From contig CAZYPV010000025.1 of NCBI GenBank assembly GCA_964649515.1, positions 1 through 41,608 of the forward strand: 41,608 nucleotides of DNA, written 5' to 3'. The notes below the pieces were generated by a model. The model ran no database searches. It was not told where the DNA came from and saw only the letters and a list, made by a program, of their open reading frames with translations. The position numbers were made by a program, and so were the translations under genes. This stretch comes from CALKGK01 sp964649515. Lineage in GTDB: Bacteria; Bacteroidota; Bacteroidia; Flavobacteriales_D; Sanyastnellaceae. The stretch's first letter is position 1. Each line of letters opens with the position of its first letter. Positions 17,356 through 25,558 of this stretch are shown here, one piece after another.

Positions 17356-18008
17356 AAAACCTGAATTCCATTTTATTCCTGAGCTTTTTGATGCTCACTC
17401 CTTGCTTCGTATCGGCGCAGAAGTCGGTCAAAAAAGTGGCCAAAACGTCGTGCAAATGCATGGAGGAACAACGAGACAATCCCGAAAACATGCAGCGCTG
17501 TTTGGTGGATGCATTGGTGGCCAATATGGGGACTTTGTCCAAGGACTTCGGGTTAAAGAGCATCGAAGAGATGGGCAATGAAGAAGTGGCGACGAAGGTT
17601 TCAGAAGCGATGTTCAAACGCTGCCCAACGGAAATGATCATCCTTAGTGGGCAGCCGTATTATGAAAAGGACAAGAAAGTGGATTGTGAATCCATCCAAA
17701 ACGGGAAATACTTTTACCTCGAACCGAACGAACACGATGTGTTGGATACCATTTTTGTGAACATCGAGGGAGCGAAATACATGGAGACGATGGAAGGTGG
17801 AAAGTACTTTTCAGAGTGCAAGGTGGCATGGAATTCAAAATGTACGATGGAACTCACTTCCGTGGAAACCAACCATCCCGTGAAGATGGAATTCTCTGAA
17901 CCCGGACAAAAATTCAATTACGAACTCATCCAAATTCGTGAAGACTATGTGGTGTTTGGAGTGAAAATGGATGATTTCTACGCCTACATCGTGTACTATA
18001 AAATGTAA
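17352..18008 (+). CDS. secreted protein of unknown function
   Basis: 218 aa. A signal peptide (MKNLNSILFLSFLMLTPCFV, cleavage after SAQ at about 23) precedes a short Cys-containing helical part (TSCKCMEEQRDNPENMQRC) and a beta-rich C-terminal half with alternating polar and aromatic residues (KFNYELIQIREDYVVFGVKM). Expected location is the periplasm or outside. No family is recognised. Its ATG overlaps the formyltransferase stop by 4 bases, so the two are translationally coupled although one is cytosolic and the other exported. Confidence 0.77.
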   Translation: MKNLNSILFLSFLMLTPCFVSAQKSVKKVAKTSCKCMEEQRDNPENMQRCLVDALVANMGTLSKDFGLKSIEEMGNEEVATKVSEAMFKRCPTEMIILSGQPYYEKDKKVDCESIQNGKYFYLEPNEHDVLDTIFVNIEGAKYMETMEGGKYFSECKVAWNSKCTMELTSVETNHPVKMEFSEPGQKFNYELIQIREDYVVFGVKMDDFYAYIVYYKM

Positions 18009-18040
18009 ATCCACCCGAAGACCCCTTGAGTTATTTCAAC

Positions 18041-21000
18041 ATGAGATTTTCTGCTACCGCTTTTCTTCTTTCCGTTCTGTTCCTATCTTCCTGTAGCGAT
18101 GAGATCAAGGAGGAAAATCGTTTGGATGATGCACCTCAACAACAAAAAGCGTCCTTTCGAATGCTGGAGCAAGATCGAACGGGAATTGCATTCGAGAATA
18201 CCATCACTGAGAGCAACGAGGAAAACATCATTTTGTATGATTACTTGTACAATGGTGGAGGTGTTGGTGTTGGAGATTTTAATCGAGACGGACTCCAAGA
18301 TGTTTATTTCGCGGGAAATCAGGTGGTCGATGAACTGTATTTCAACGAGGGGGATTTGCACTTTTCTTTGCAAAATGATCGTGTTGAGGCCAAAATGGAA
18401 GGTACGTGGACTTCAGGCGTGGCTGTTGTGGATATCAATGGCGATGGTTGGGATGATATTTATTTGAGCAGAACAGGACCTGGAAACGACCTCGAACGAA
18501 GAAGAAATGTGCTGCTCATCAACAAGGAAGGCAAACGTTTCGTGGATGAGGCGAAGAAATATGGTCTGGACCACACCGGTCACACCACGCAAAGTGTGTT
18601 TTTTGATTTCGATCGTGATGGGGATTTGGATGTGTACTTGATGAGTCACCCAGGAAATTTTGCTCACAGTCTCGATCTCACAAAACTCTCTGAATTGATT
18701 GCGCAGGGAGCATTGGAGAGCGATCTCCTGCTTCGAAACGATGGTGGAACTTTTGTTGATGTGAGTCAAGAAGCGGGCTTGATTGAAGATCACGCTTTTG
18801 GCTTGGGCATTGTTTGTGAGGATTTCAACCAAGATTCTTGGCCCGATTTGTACGTTTCAAATGATTTTGACGAGGGAGATCTCCTTTACATCAACAACCG
18901 AAATGGCGGTTTTGAATTGGCGGGAAACCGCTTGCTCAAGCATACTTCGAACTTCGGTATGGGCTGTGATGCGGCTGATTTCAATAACGATTTGTGGCCA
19001 GACATCATTACGGTGGACATGGCTTTTGAAGATCATGAACGCTCCAAAAGAAACATGGCCAGCATGAATCCGCGAAAGTTCGAGGTGCGGAAAAAACTGG
19101 GTTGGCATCATCAATACATGCAAAATTGTTTGCACTTGAACAGGGAGGGAAAGGTGTTTTCAGAAATAGCACAGATGAGTGGTGTGGCGAAATCCGATTG
19201 GAGCTGGAGTGCTCTTTTTTGCGATTTCAATAACGATGCACGCAAAGACCTCTTCATTAGCAATGGCTATAAAAGAGATACACGCGATCAAGATTTGAAA
19301 CGGAGAATTGAGGCTTTGCAAGAACAAGAAAAGGTCCCAAGCATTCAAGATGTTCTTTCCGTGTTTCCTACGACCTTGATTGCGAATAAATTGTTCATGA
19401 ATCAGGGGAACCTGCTTTTTTCAGATGAGGGTGAAGAGATGGGCTTAGATAAGGCGATGCACAGTCATGGAGCGGCTTATGCAGATTTCGATAACGATGG
19501 CGATTTGGATTTGGTGGTGAACAACGTAGATTCCAAGGCGGTGGTCTTTGAAAATCAACTTCCATCTTCAAAACACTGGATTCAACTGGAATTGAGCGAT
19601 CATTCCATGAACGGAGCCAACTGTTTTGTTTATGAAGGCGAGGAGATGCAAGTTCAGCGTTTGGAGCGGGTTCGCGGTTATGCTTCATCGGTCAGCTCGG
19701 TGCTGCATTTCGGTTTGACCAAAACACAAAACCCCGATTCAGTGATCATAGAATTGATCAACGGTGAGTGCTTTGCCTTGGATGGATTGAAGAGGGGAGA
19801 GAGAGTAAAGGTCAGCCTGTCTTCAGCCCGAAAAACAAAGCGAATAGCTCCTTCTACAAGTCCAATTTTCAAAGAGAAATCAGCCCGAGAAACCTTGCCC
19901 TACCGTCATCAAGAAAATGTCTTTTCCGATTTCGAAATCGAGTCCTTACTCCCGCACAAACTGTCCACCGAAGGTCCGTTCATGGCGGAAGGTGATGTGA
20001 ATCAAGACGGTTTGATGGACGTGTGGATTGGTGGTGCTGCCGGACAAAGCGGTAGCCTCTATGTACAAACTCCCGACGGAAGATTCAGAGGATTCTTGCC
20101 CGATGCTTTGAAAGCAGATGCTCGGCACGAAGATGCGGGTGCCCTGTGGTTTGATGCCGATGCCGATGGCGATTTGGATTTGTATGTGGTGAGCGGAGGA
20201 AACGAATATGGATCGGGTAGCGATTTTTATGAAGATCGTTTGTACCTGAACAATGGGATGGGATTGTTGAGCAGGTCCAAGGATATTCCTGTCATAAAAA
20301 GTAGCGGTAGCAAGGTGCTTGCTTTGGATGTGGATGACGACGGAGATCAGGACTTATTGGTTCTGGGTAGGCTGGTTCCTCACCATTATCCACAAAGTCC
20401 GCAAAGCCATTTGCTCATCAACAAAGGAGGGAAATTCGTTGAGGATGAAGCTCAGAACGATTTCTTGGCTTCTTTGGGGATGATTTGCGATGCGAAACTC
20501 CTTCAGCCCGAAAAAAACAGAAAACCGCTAATTTTTGTGGTGGGTGAGTGGACGGGCATCCAAGTGCTATCTTGGAAGAATGGTGTGCTCCAAAAAGAAG
20601 AGAATTATACTTTTGGCGGACCCAACAAAGCGTGGTGGAATTGCATTGAACTGGCAGATGTAGATGGCGATGGCGACTTGGATTTGCTCACGGGAAACCT
20701 GGGTTTGAACAACAAATTTCACCCCAAAGAAGATGCTCCTCTGCATGTTTTTGCGAGCGATTTTGATGGGAACGGAAGCAATGATATCGTTTTAGCGAAG
20801 AACAAGGGCACCGACTTTCTTCCTGTTCGGGGAAGGGAATGCAGTTCTCAACAAATGCCTTTCATCGCTCAGAAATTTGAAACCTATGAGTCGTTCGCCA
20901 AAGCCAAATTGAGCGATGTTTTCTCGCCACAAGCACTGGAATCGGCCCTTCATCTAGAAATGAACCTAGCCCAGAGCGGGGTTTGGATCAATGAGAATAA

Positions 21001-21331
21001 GCACTTTCGTTTTCAAGCTTTTCCTGTTGAGGCTCAAGTGTCGCCCATCAAAGCCATGAAGTGCCAAGACGTGAACAAGGATGGGTTTTTGGACGTCGTT
21101 TTCGTTGGAAATCAGTTCAATACGGAAGTGGAAACGGTGCGCTACGATGCTGGAATTGGTGGTGTTCTGCTGGGAGATGGAAAAGGAACCTTTCATTGGA
21201 TGCCTTTAAAACAGAGCGGGTTCTATGTGCCTGGGGACGCGAAGGACTTGGTTCGTGTGCCTTGGAAAGGAGGCAAGCACCTCTGGATTTGTACCATCAA
21301 CAATGGTGTGATCAAGCTATTCGAAGAATAA
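18041..21331 (+). CDS. FG-GAP/VCBS repeat lipoprotein with ASPIC/UnbV domain
   Basis: 1096 aa. The start is the ATG opening the lipoprotein leader MRFSATAFLLSVLFLSSC (Cys18); an upstream TTG is rejected. It is a large beta-propeller protein with about 13 calcium-binding DxDxDG-type loops in two sets, e.g. DFNRDGLQDVYFAGN, DINGDGWDDIYLSR, DFDNDGDLDLVVNN, then DVNQDGLMDVWIGG, DADADGDLDLYVVSGG, DVDGDGDLDLLTGN and DVNKDGFLDVVFVGN. Between the sets (about 520-600) is the ASPIC/UnbV module (ERVRGYASSVSSVLHFGLT). Similar CRTAC1-like lipoproteins are frequent in Bacteroidota and thought to be surface proteins; the function is unknown. It is the last gene of the plus run, and its end overlaps the convergent DMT transporter gene by 15 bp. 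Confidence 0.9.
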   Translation: MRFSATAFLLSVLFLSSCSDEIKEENRLDDAPQQQKASFRMLEQDRTGIAFENTITESNEENIILYDYLYNGGGVGVGDFNRDGLQDVYFAGNQVVDELYFNEGDLHFSLQNDRVEAKMEGTWTSGVAVVDINGDGWDDIYLSRTGPGNDLERRRNVLLINKEGKRFVDEAKKYGLDHTGHTTQSVFFDFDRDGDLDVYLMSHPGNFAHSLDLTKLSELIAQGALESDLLLRNDGGTFVDVSQEAGLIEDHAFGLGIVCEDFNQDSWPDLYVSNDFDEGDLLYINNRNGGFELAGNRLLKHTSNFGMGCDAADFNNDLWPDIITVDMAFEDHERSKRNMASMNPRKFEVRKKLGWHHQYMQNCLHLNREGKVFSEIAQMSGVAKSDWSWSALFCDFNNDARKDLFISNGYKRDTRDQDLKRRIEALQEQEKVPSIQDVLSVFPTTLIANKLFMNQGNLLFSDEGEEMGLDKAMHSHGAAYADFDNDGDLDLVVNNVDSKAVVFENQLPSSKHWIQLELSDHSMNGANCFVYEGEEMQVQRLERVRGYASSVSSVLHFGLTKTQNPDSVIIELINGECFALDGLKRGERVKVSLSSARKTKRIAPSTSPIFKEKSARETLPYRHQENVFSDFEIESLLPHKLSTEGPFMAEGDVNQDGLMDVWIGGAAGQSGSLYVQTPDGRFRGFLPDALKADARHEDAGALWFDADADGDLDLYVVSGGNEYGSGSDFYEDRLYLNNGMGLLSRSKDIPVIKSSGSKVLALDVDDDGDQDLLVLGRLVPHHYPQSPQSHLLINKGGKFVEDEAQNDFLASLGMICDAKLLQPEKNRKPLIFVVGEWTGIQVLSWKNGVLQKEENYTFGGPNKAWWNCIELADVDGDGDLDLLTGNLGLNNKFHPKEDAPLHVFASDFDGNGSNDIVLAKNKGTDFLPVRGRECSSQQMPFIAQKFETYESFAKAKLSDVFSPQALESALHLEMNLAQSGVWINENKHFRFQAFPVEAQVSPIKAMKCQDVNKDGFLDVVFVGNQFNTEVETVRYDAGIGGVLLGDGKGTFHWMPLKQSGFYVPGDAKDLVRVPWKGGKHLWICTINNGVIKLFEE

Positions 21332-22213
21332 TTGAAACGATTGGAAAGAAACCAGTCCAATGGACAATAGGGCTAAGGCCACCCCAATGAGTTTTTGACG
21401 AGTAAAACCTTCCTTGAACATCACAGCGGCCAAAACAGCACTCAAAACAATGATCCCCATGTTGTTGATCGGGATGATGGCACTGCGTTCCATGAGTCGG
21501 ACATCAAAGGTATTCACCAAAAAGAAGATGCTGGCGAAATTCACCAATCCAAGCACCGCTCCCCACAAGATGGTAGAAAAATTAATATTCACCTTGGTTT
21601 TGCCCAGCATTGCTCCAATGCTCAAAAACAGAATCCCTAGAACTCCGCTCGTAAAGAAAGGGGCAGAGGTGAAGAGGTATTGCTGATTTCGCTCGCTCAA
21701 TTGTCCGTCAGAATAGTGTCCAATCACCAAATCAATGATTCCGCTCCCAACGAAAATAATTAAGGGAAAAAGCAGGTACTTCCATTGAAATTGAGCGTCT
21801 TTGCTCTTACCACTGGTCAGCACCACACTCAGCAAAGCCAAAATAACCCCAATTGTTTTGATCCAAGAAAAGGGGTCCGTCGGATCCGAGAACATGAACC
21901 ACGCTACAGGAATCACCATGGACATCTTGGTGGCCATTGAACTCACTGCAACTCCCATTTTTTGGGCGGTATATGCCATCAAGTAGAATAGGGAGATGAA
22001 TAAGCATCCAACAATCAAGCCTCCCTGAAGCCAAGGTTCATGCAGTTGATCCTTGATGTGGAAATCATCCGAAAGCATCAAAACACCACAGGTCATGGCA
22101 ACAATATAATTGATGATGATGGCAGGAAAAGTACTCACCTTGAACTTTGGAAAAGCTCGAAACAACAAGAAGATGCCGGTGCTCGAAAGGATGCTAAGTA
22201 AGAGGTAAATCAT
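21317..22213 (-). CDS. EamA/DMT-superfamily transporter
   Basis: 298 aa with about ten hydrophobic segments in two homologous halves, the EamA arrangement; the second half ends with the usual last-helix pattern KEGFTRQKLIGVALALLSIG. Family members export metabolites such as amino acids or nucleobases, or import others; the substrate cannot be read from sequence. It overlaps the ribD stop by 4 bp (ATGA), so it is translationally coupled to riboflavin biosynthesis; transport of a flavin-related compound is possible but unproven. Its 3' end overlaps the convergent ASPIC gene by 15 bp with no terminator between. Confidence 0.82.
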   Translation of the reverse strand: MIYLLLSILSSTGIFLLFRAFPKFKVSTFPAIIINYIVAMTCGVLMLSDDFHIKDQLHEPWLQGGLIVGCLFISLFYLMAYTAQKMGVAVSSMATKMSMVIPVAWFMFSDPTDPFSWIKTIGVILALLSVVLTSGKSKDAQFQWKYLLFPLIIFVGSGIIDLVIGHYSDGQLSERNQQYLFTSAPFFTSGVLGILFLSIGAMLGKTKVNINFSTILWGAVLGLVNFASIFFLVNTFDVRLMERSAIIPINNMGIIVLSAVLAAVMFKEGFTRQKLIGVALALLSIGLVSFQSFQLFFE

Positions 22214-23268
22214 GAGTTGTGGATGATCATGACGCGGTTTTCACCGTAAAAGTAGTGGTCTGTTAACTTGCCCTGTGGCGGTGTAACGCGTATTCCAGCG
22301 GTTCCAAAGTACTTTGGTCCTTCCAACAATCGGGTTTCGTCCCACAGGTTGGCATTGATGAAATTCTGTAGGGTCTTCGCTCCTCCTTCAATCATGAGGG
22401 AAATGACGTTCCGAGAATAGAGATCATCCAAAATCTCTTGGCGCAGGTTCTCAAAAGGCAATTTCACCCACTCGATGTGGTCTTCATGTCCTTCTTTAAC
22501 GGTGTTGTAAACCAGCGTATTGGCCGCTTCGTTGAAGATTTTGGCACCTTTGTCCACTTTCAAATTGCGATCAATCAGTACCCGAAGTGGATTTCTTCCA
22601 GCGCTCTCTCGCACGGTCAATTCAGGGTCGTCGATCAATGCGGTGCCGGTTCCAATCAAGATGGCTTGTAGCTCCGATCTCCACGAATGGGTCAATTGTT
22701 TGCATTCCGGGGTCGTGATCCAATGCACTCCTTTTTCATCGTTCGTGCGACGAACATCAATGTATCCGTCCAAACTTTGCGCCCATTTCAAAACGATGTA
22801 AGGGCGTTGTTTTTGGTGATAGGTGAAGAAAGCCCGGTTGAGGTGCGCTCCTTCATCTTCCAAAACACCGGAAATCACTTCAATACCCGCAGCTTCGAGT
22901 AAGGCAATGCCTTTTCCGGCTACTTTTTCGTGCGGATCGAGGTTGGCAATGACTACTTTTTTCGCTCCGGAGGAAACCAAGAGTTCGGCACATGGAGGTG
23001 TTTTTCCATGATGAGCACAAGGTTCCAAACTTACGTAAACGGTGCATTTGGAGAGGGAGATGTCTTTGGGGAGATGAGCAATAGCGTTGACCTCAGCATG
23101 CGGACCCCCATAGGATTGATGGTAACCCTCGCTCACAATTTGTTGTTGTTCATCCACAATAACGCAACCCACCAAAGGATTTGGGGCAACCATTCCCTGT
23201 GCTTTTGCGGCAAGTTCAAAACAGCGCCGAATGAAGCGCTCGTGGATGGGGTCAGTTTCGTTTTTCAC
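22210..23268 (-). CDS. ribD: riboflavin biosynthesis deaminase/reductase RibD
   Basis: 352 aa from a GTG start. No ATG exists before residue 26 of this frame; the frame runs up to a TTG at 23304, but GTG 23268 gives a normal RibD N-terminus (DPIHERFIRRCFELAAK) with a 17-bp overlap of folD instead of 53. The N-terminal deaminase zinc site is intact: HAE (His58, Glu60), Cys84 and Cys93 in LEPCAHHGKTPPC. The C-terminal reductase (about 150-350) has PYIVLKWAQSLDGYI, GTGTALIDDP and SLMIEGGAKTLQNF. It performs steps two and three of riboflavin synthesis from GTP, in the cytosol. Operon: ffh, folD, ribD, DMT transporter. Confidence 0.93.
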   Translation of the reverse strand: MKNETDPIHERFIRRCFELAAKAQGMVAPNPLVGCVIVDEQQQIVSEGYHQSYGGPHAEVNAIAHLPKDISLSKCTVYVSLEPCAHHGKTPPCAELLVSSGAKKVVIANLDPHEKVAGKGIALLEAAGIEVISGVLEDEGAHLNRAFFTYHQKQRPYIVLKWAQSLDGYIDVRRTNDEKGVHWITTPECKQLTHSWRSELQAILIGTGTALIDDPELTVRESAGRNPLRVLIDRNLKVDKGAKIFNEAANTLVYNTVKEGHEDHIEWVKLPFENLRQEILDDLYSRNVISLMIEGGAKTLQNFINANLWDETRLLEGPKYFGTAGIRVTPPQGKLTDHYFYGENRVMIIHNS

Positions 23269-24130
23269 CAGCGGCTTGTAATGTGTTTTTGAGTAAGGAG
23301 GCAATGGTCATCGGACCAACTCCGCCTGGGACTGGGGTGATGAAGCTGCACTTCTCTGCAACCGAGTTGAAATCAACGTCACCCGCAATGCGATATCCGC
23401 GTTCTTTCGAAGCGTCCGGCACACGGGTAATGCCCACATCGATCACCACGGCTCCTTCTTTAACCATGTCGCCCGTAATGAATTCTGCCTTTCCAAGCGC
23501 CACCACAAGAATATCGGCATTTTTTACAATGCTTTCGAGATTCTGGGTGCGGCTGTGAGTGAGGGTAACGGTGCAATTTCCGGGTTCATTGTTCTGGCTC
23601 AACAGAATACTCATGGGTGAGCCAACGATGTGGCTTCTTCCAATCACAACACAGTTTTTGCCCGAAGTAGGTACCTCGTATCGTTCCAAAAGCTGCATGA
23701 TTCCGTACGGCGTTGCTGGCAGGTAACAGGGTAAGCCCAGCGCCATTCTTCCCACATTTTCTGGATGAAAACCGTCCACGTCTTTTGCGGGGTCTATCGC
23801 GAGAAGAACTTCTTGTTCGTCAATGTGCTTGGGCAAAGGTAGCTGCACAATGAAACCGTCAATGTTCGGGTCTTCATTGAGCTCTTGGACGATTTGAAGT
23901 AGTTCTTCTTGACTGGTTGAACTGGGCTTTCGGATGAGCGTAGAAACAAATCCGATGCGCTCACAAGCTTTTACCTTACTCGAAACATAGGTTTGACTGG
24001 CCCCATCATCTCCAATCAACACTGCTGCAAGGTGGGGCGTTTTGAGGCCGCGCTCTTTTCTTGCGTTGACTTCCGCGGCAATTTCTTCTTTAATGGCCTT
24101 TGATGTGGCTTTTCCGTCGAGTAAAATCAT
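23252..24130 (-). CDS. folD: bifunctional methylenetetrahydrofolate dehydrogenase/cyclohydrolase FolD
   Basis: 292 aa, full length. It has the substrate-site Tyr48 and catalytic Lys52 in QTYVSSKVKACERIGF, the motif VQLPLPKH, the DGFHPENVGRM segment, the NADP-site GRSHIVGSP and the C-terminal PGGVGPMTIASLL. It interconverts 5,10-methylene-, methenyl- and 10-formyl-tetrahydrofolate, the donor used by formyltransferases such as the one at 16699. It begins 15 bp after ffh. Confidence 0.96.
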   Translation of the reverse strand: MILLDGKATSKAIKEEIAAEVNARKERGLKTPHLAAVLIGDDGASQTYVSSKVKACERIGFVSTLIRKPSSTSQEELLQIVQELNEDPNIDGFIVQLPLPKHIDEQEVLLAIDPAKDVDGFHPENVGRMALGLPCYLPATPYGIMQLLERYEVPTSGKNCVVIGRSHIVGSPMSILLSQNNEPGNCTVTLTHSRTQNLESIVKNADILVVALGKAEFITGDMVKEGAVVIDVGITRVPDASKERGYRIAGDVDFNSVAEKCSFITPVPGGVGPMTIASLLKNTLQAAGEKRN

Positions 24131-24145
24131 TCTGTTCTTGGCTGA

Positions 24146-25486
24146 TTATCGCATTCCTCTCATGCCTTTCATGCTGCGAGCCATGGAAGCCATTTTGTTT
24201 TTATCGGTCATCACTCGCATCATTTTACGAGTGTCTTCAAATTGTTTGATGAGTTTGTTCACGTCTTGAACGCTTCTTCCCGCTCCGGCTGCAATGCGTT
24301 TTCTTCTGCTCCCATCAATAATGGTGTGGTCTTGACGCTCAGCAGGAGTCATGGAGTGAATGATGGCTTCCACGTGCTTGAAGGCGTCATCGTCAATTTC
24401 AACGTCGCGCAAGGCTTTTCCCATTCCAGGAATCATTCCCAGAAGGTCCTTGACATTCCCCATCTTCTTGATTTGGTTCAATTGATCGAGAAAATCATTG
24501 AAGTCGAAGGTGTTCTTCTGAATTTTCTTCTGAAGTTTTCTTGCTGATTCTTCATCGTACTGCTCTTGAGCACGTTCCACCAAAGAAACTACGTCACCCA
24601 TGCCGAGAATTCGGTCGGCCATTCGATTGGGGTGGAAGACGTCAATGGCGTCCATTTTCTCACCGGTTCCTACGAATTTAATGGGCTTGTTCACCACCGA
24701 TTTGATGGACAAGGCTGCACCACCACGAGTATCACCGTCCAATTTGGTCAAAACAACGCCGTCAAAATCGAGTCGTTCGTTGAAGGTTTTAGCGGTATTG
24801 ACAGCATCCTGACCGGTCATGGCGTCCACCACAAACAAGGTCTCACTTGGCTCGATGGCTTTCTTAACGGCTTCGATTTCCGTCATCATCTGCTCATCGA
24901 TGGCCAAACGACCAGCGGTATCGACGATGACAACATTAAAGCCGTTTGATTTTGCATGCGCAATGGCGGCTTGAGAGATGGATACTGGATCTTTATTGTC
25001 TTTGTCTGAATAAACCTCAACACCAATGTTCTCACCAAGAACGTGCAATTGGTCAATCGCTGCGGGGCGATAGATGTCGCAAGCTACCAAAAGCGGTTTT
25101 TTCCCTTTTTTGGTTTTGAGGTGATTCGCCAATTTACCCGAGAAGGTGGTTTTACCAGAACCTTGGAGTCCGGACATCAAAATCACAGCTGGATTTCCCT
25201 TGAGTTGAATGTCTTCGGTTTCTCCACCCATCAGCTTCGTCAGCTCTTCCTGGGTGATTTTCACCATGAGCTGACCCGGTTTCACTGCGGTCAAAACCTC
25301 TCTACCCAGAGCTTCTTGCTTCACTTTGTTGGTGAATTCCTTCGCCGTTTTGAAGTTCACATCGGCATCCAAAAGCGCCCTACGAACTTCTTTAAGTGTT
25401 TCAGCAACATTGATTTCTGTGATCTGGCCTTGACCTTTCAACACTTTAAAAGCGCGGTCAAACTTGTCCTGTAAATTTTCAAACAT
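24146..25486 (-). CDS. ffh: signal recognition particle GTPase Ffh
   Basis: 446 aa from the ATG at 25486 (MFENLQDKFDRAFKVLKGQG); the frame is open 14 codons further but that text lacks family resemblance. Visible: N domain (1-90), G1 GLQGSGKT (106-113), DTAGRLAID, TKLDGDTRGGAAL (G4 region), and a Met-rich M domain from about 300 ending MASMARSMKGMRGMR, which binds 4.5S RNA and signal sequences. With FtsY it targets nascent membrane proteins to SecYEG. No SRP RNA gene was recognised in the window. A perfect -7 box lies upstream at 25526-25533. Confidence 0.96.
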   Translation of the reverse strand: MFENLQDKFDRAFKVLKGQGQITEINVAETLKEVRRALLDADVNFKTAKEFTNKVKQEALGREVLTAVKPGQLMVKITQEELTKLMGGETEDIQLKGNPAVILMSGLQGSGKTTFSGKLANHLKTKKGKKPLLVACDIYRPAAIDQLHVLGENIGVEVYSDKDNKDPVSISQAAIAHAKSNGFNVVIVDTAGRLAIDEQMMTEIEAVKKAIEPSETLFVVDAMTGQDAVNTAKTFNERLDFDGVVLTKLDGDTRGGAALSIKSVVNKPIKFVGTGEKMDAIDVFHPNRMADRILGMGDVVSLVERAQEQYDEESARKLQKKIQKNTFDFNDFLDQLNQIKKMGNVKDLLGMIPGMGKALRDVEIDDDAFKHVEAIIHSMTPAERQDHTIIDGSRRKRIAAGAGRSVQDVNKLIKQFEDTRKMMRVMTDKNKMASMARSMKGMRGMR

Positions 25487-25525
25487 GCGTTTACTCGATT
25501 GTAATTTCTCGGTTATTGAGGAGCA

Positions 25526-25533
25526 CAAAGATA
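25526..25533 (-). promoter_or_regulatory. candidate -7 box for ffh
   Basis: The minus-strand sequence is TATCTTTG, an exact TAnnTTTG match 39 bases before the chosen ffh ATG. No TTG at the usual -33 spacing. It lies just past the stop of the preceding acyltransferase gene. Confidence 0.45.
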
Positions 25534-25558
25534 AAAAACACGGGGGAGGAATGCTGCT

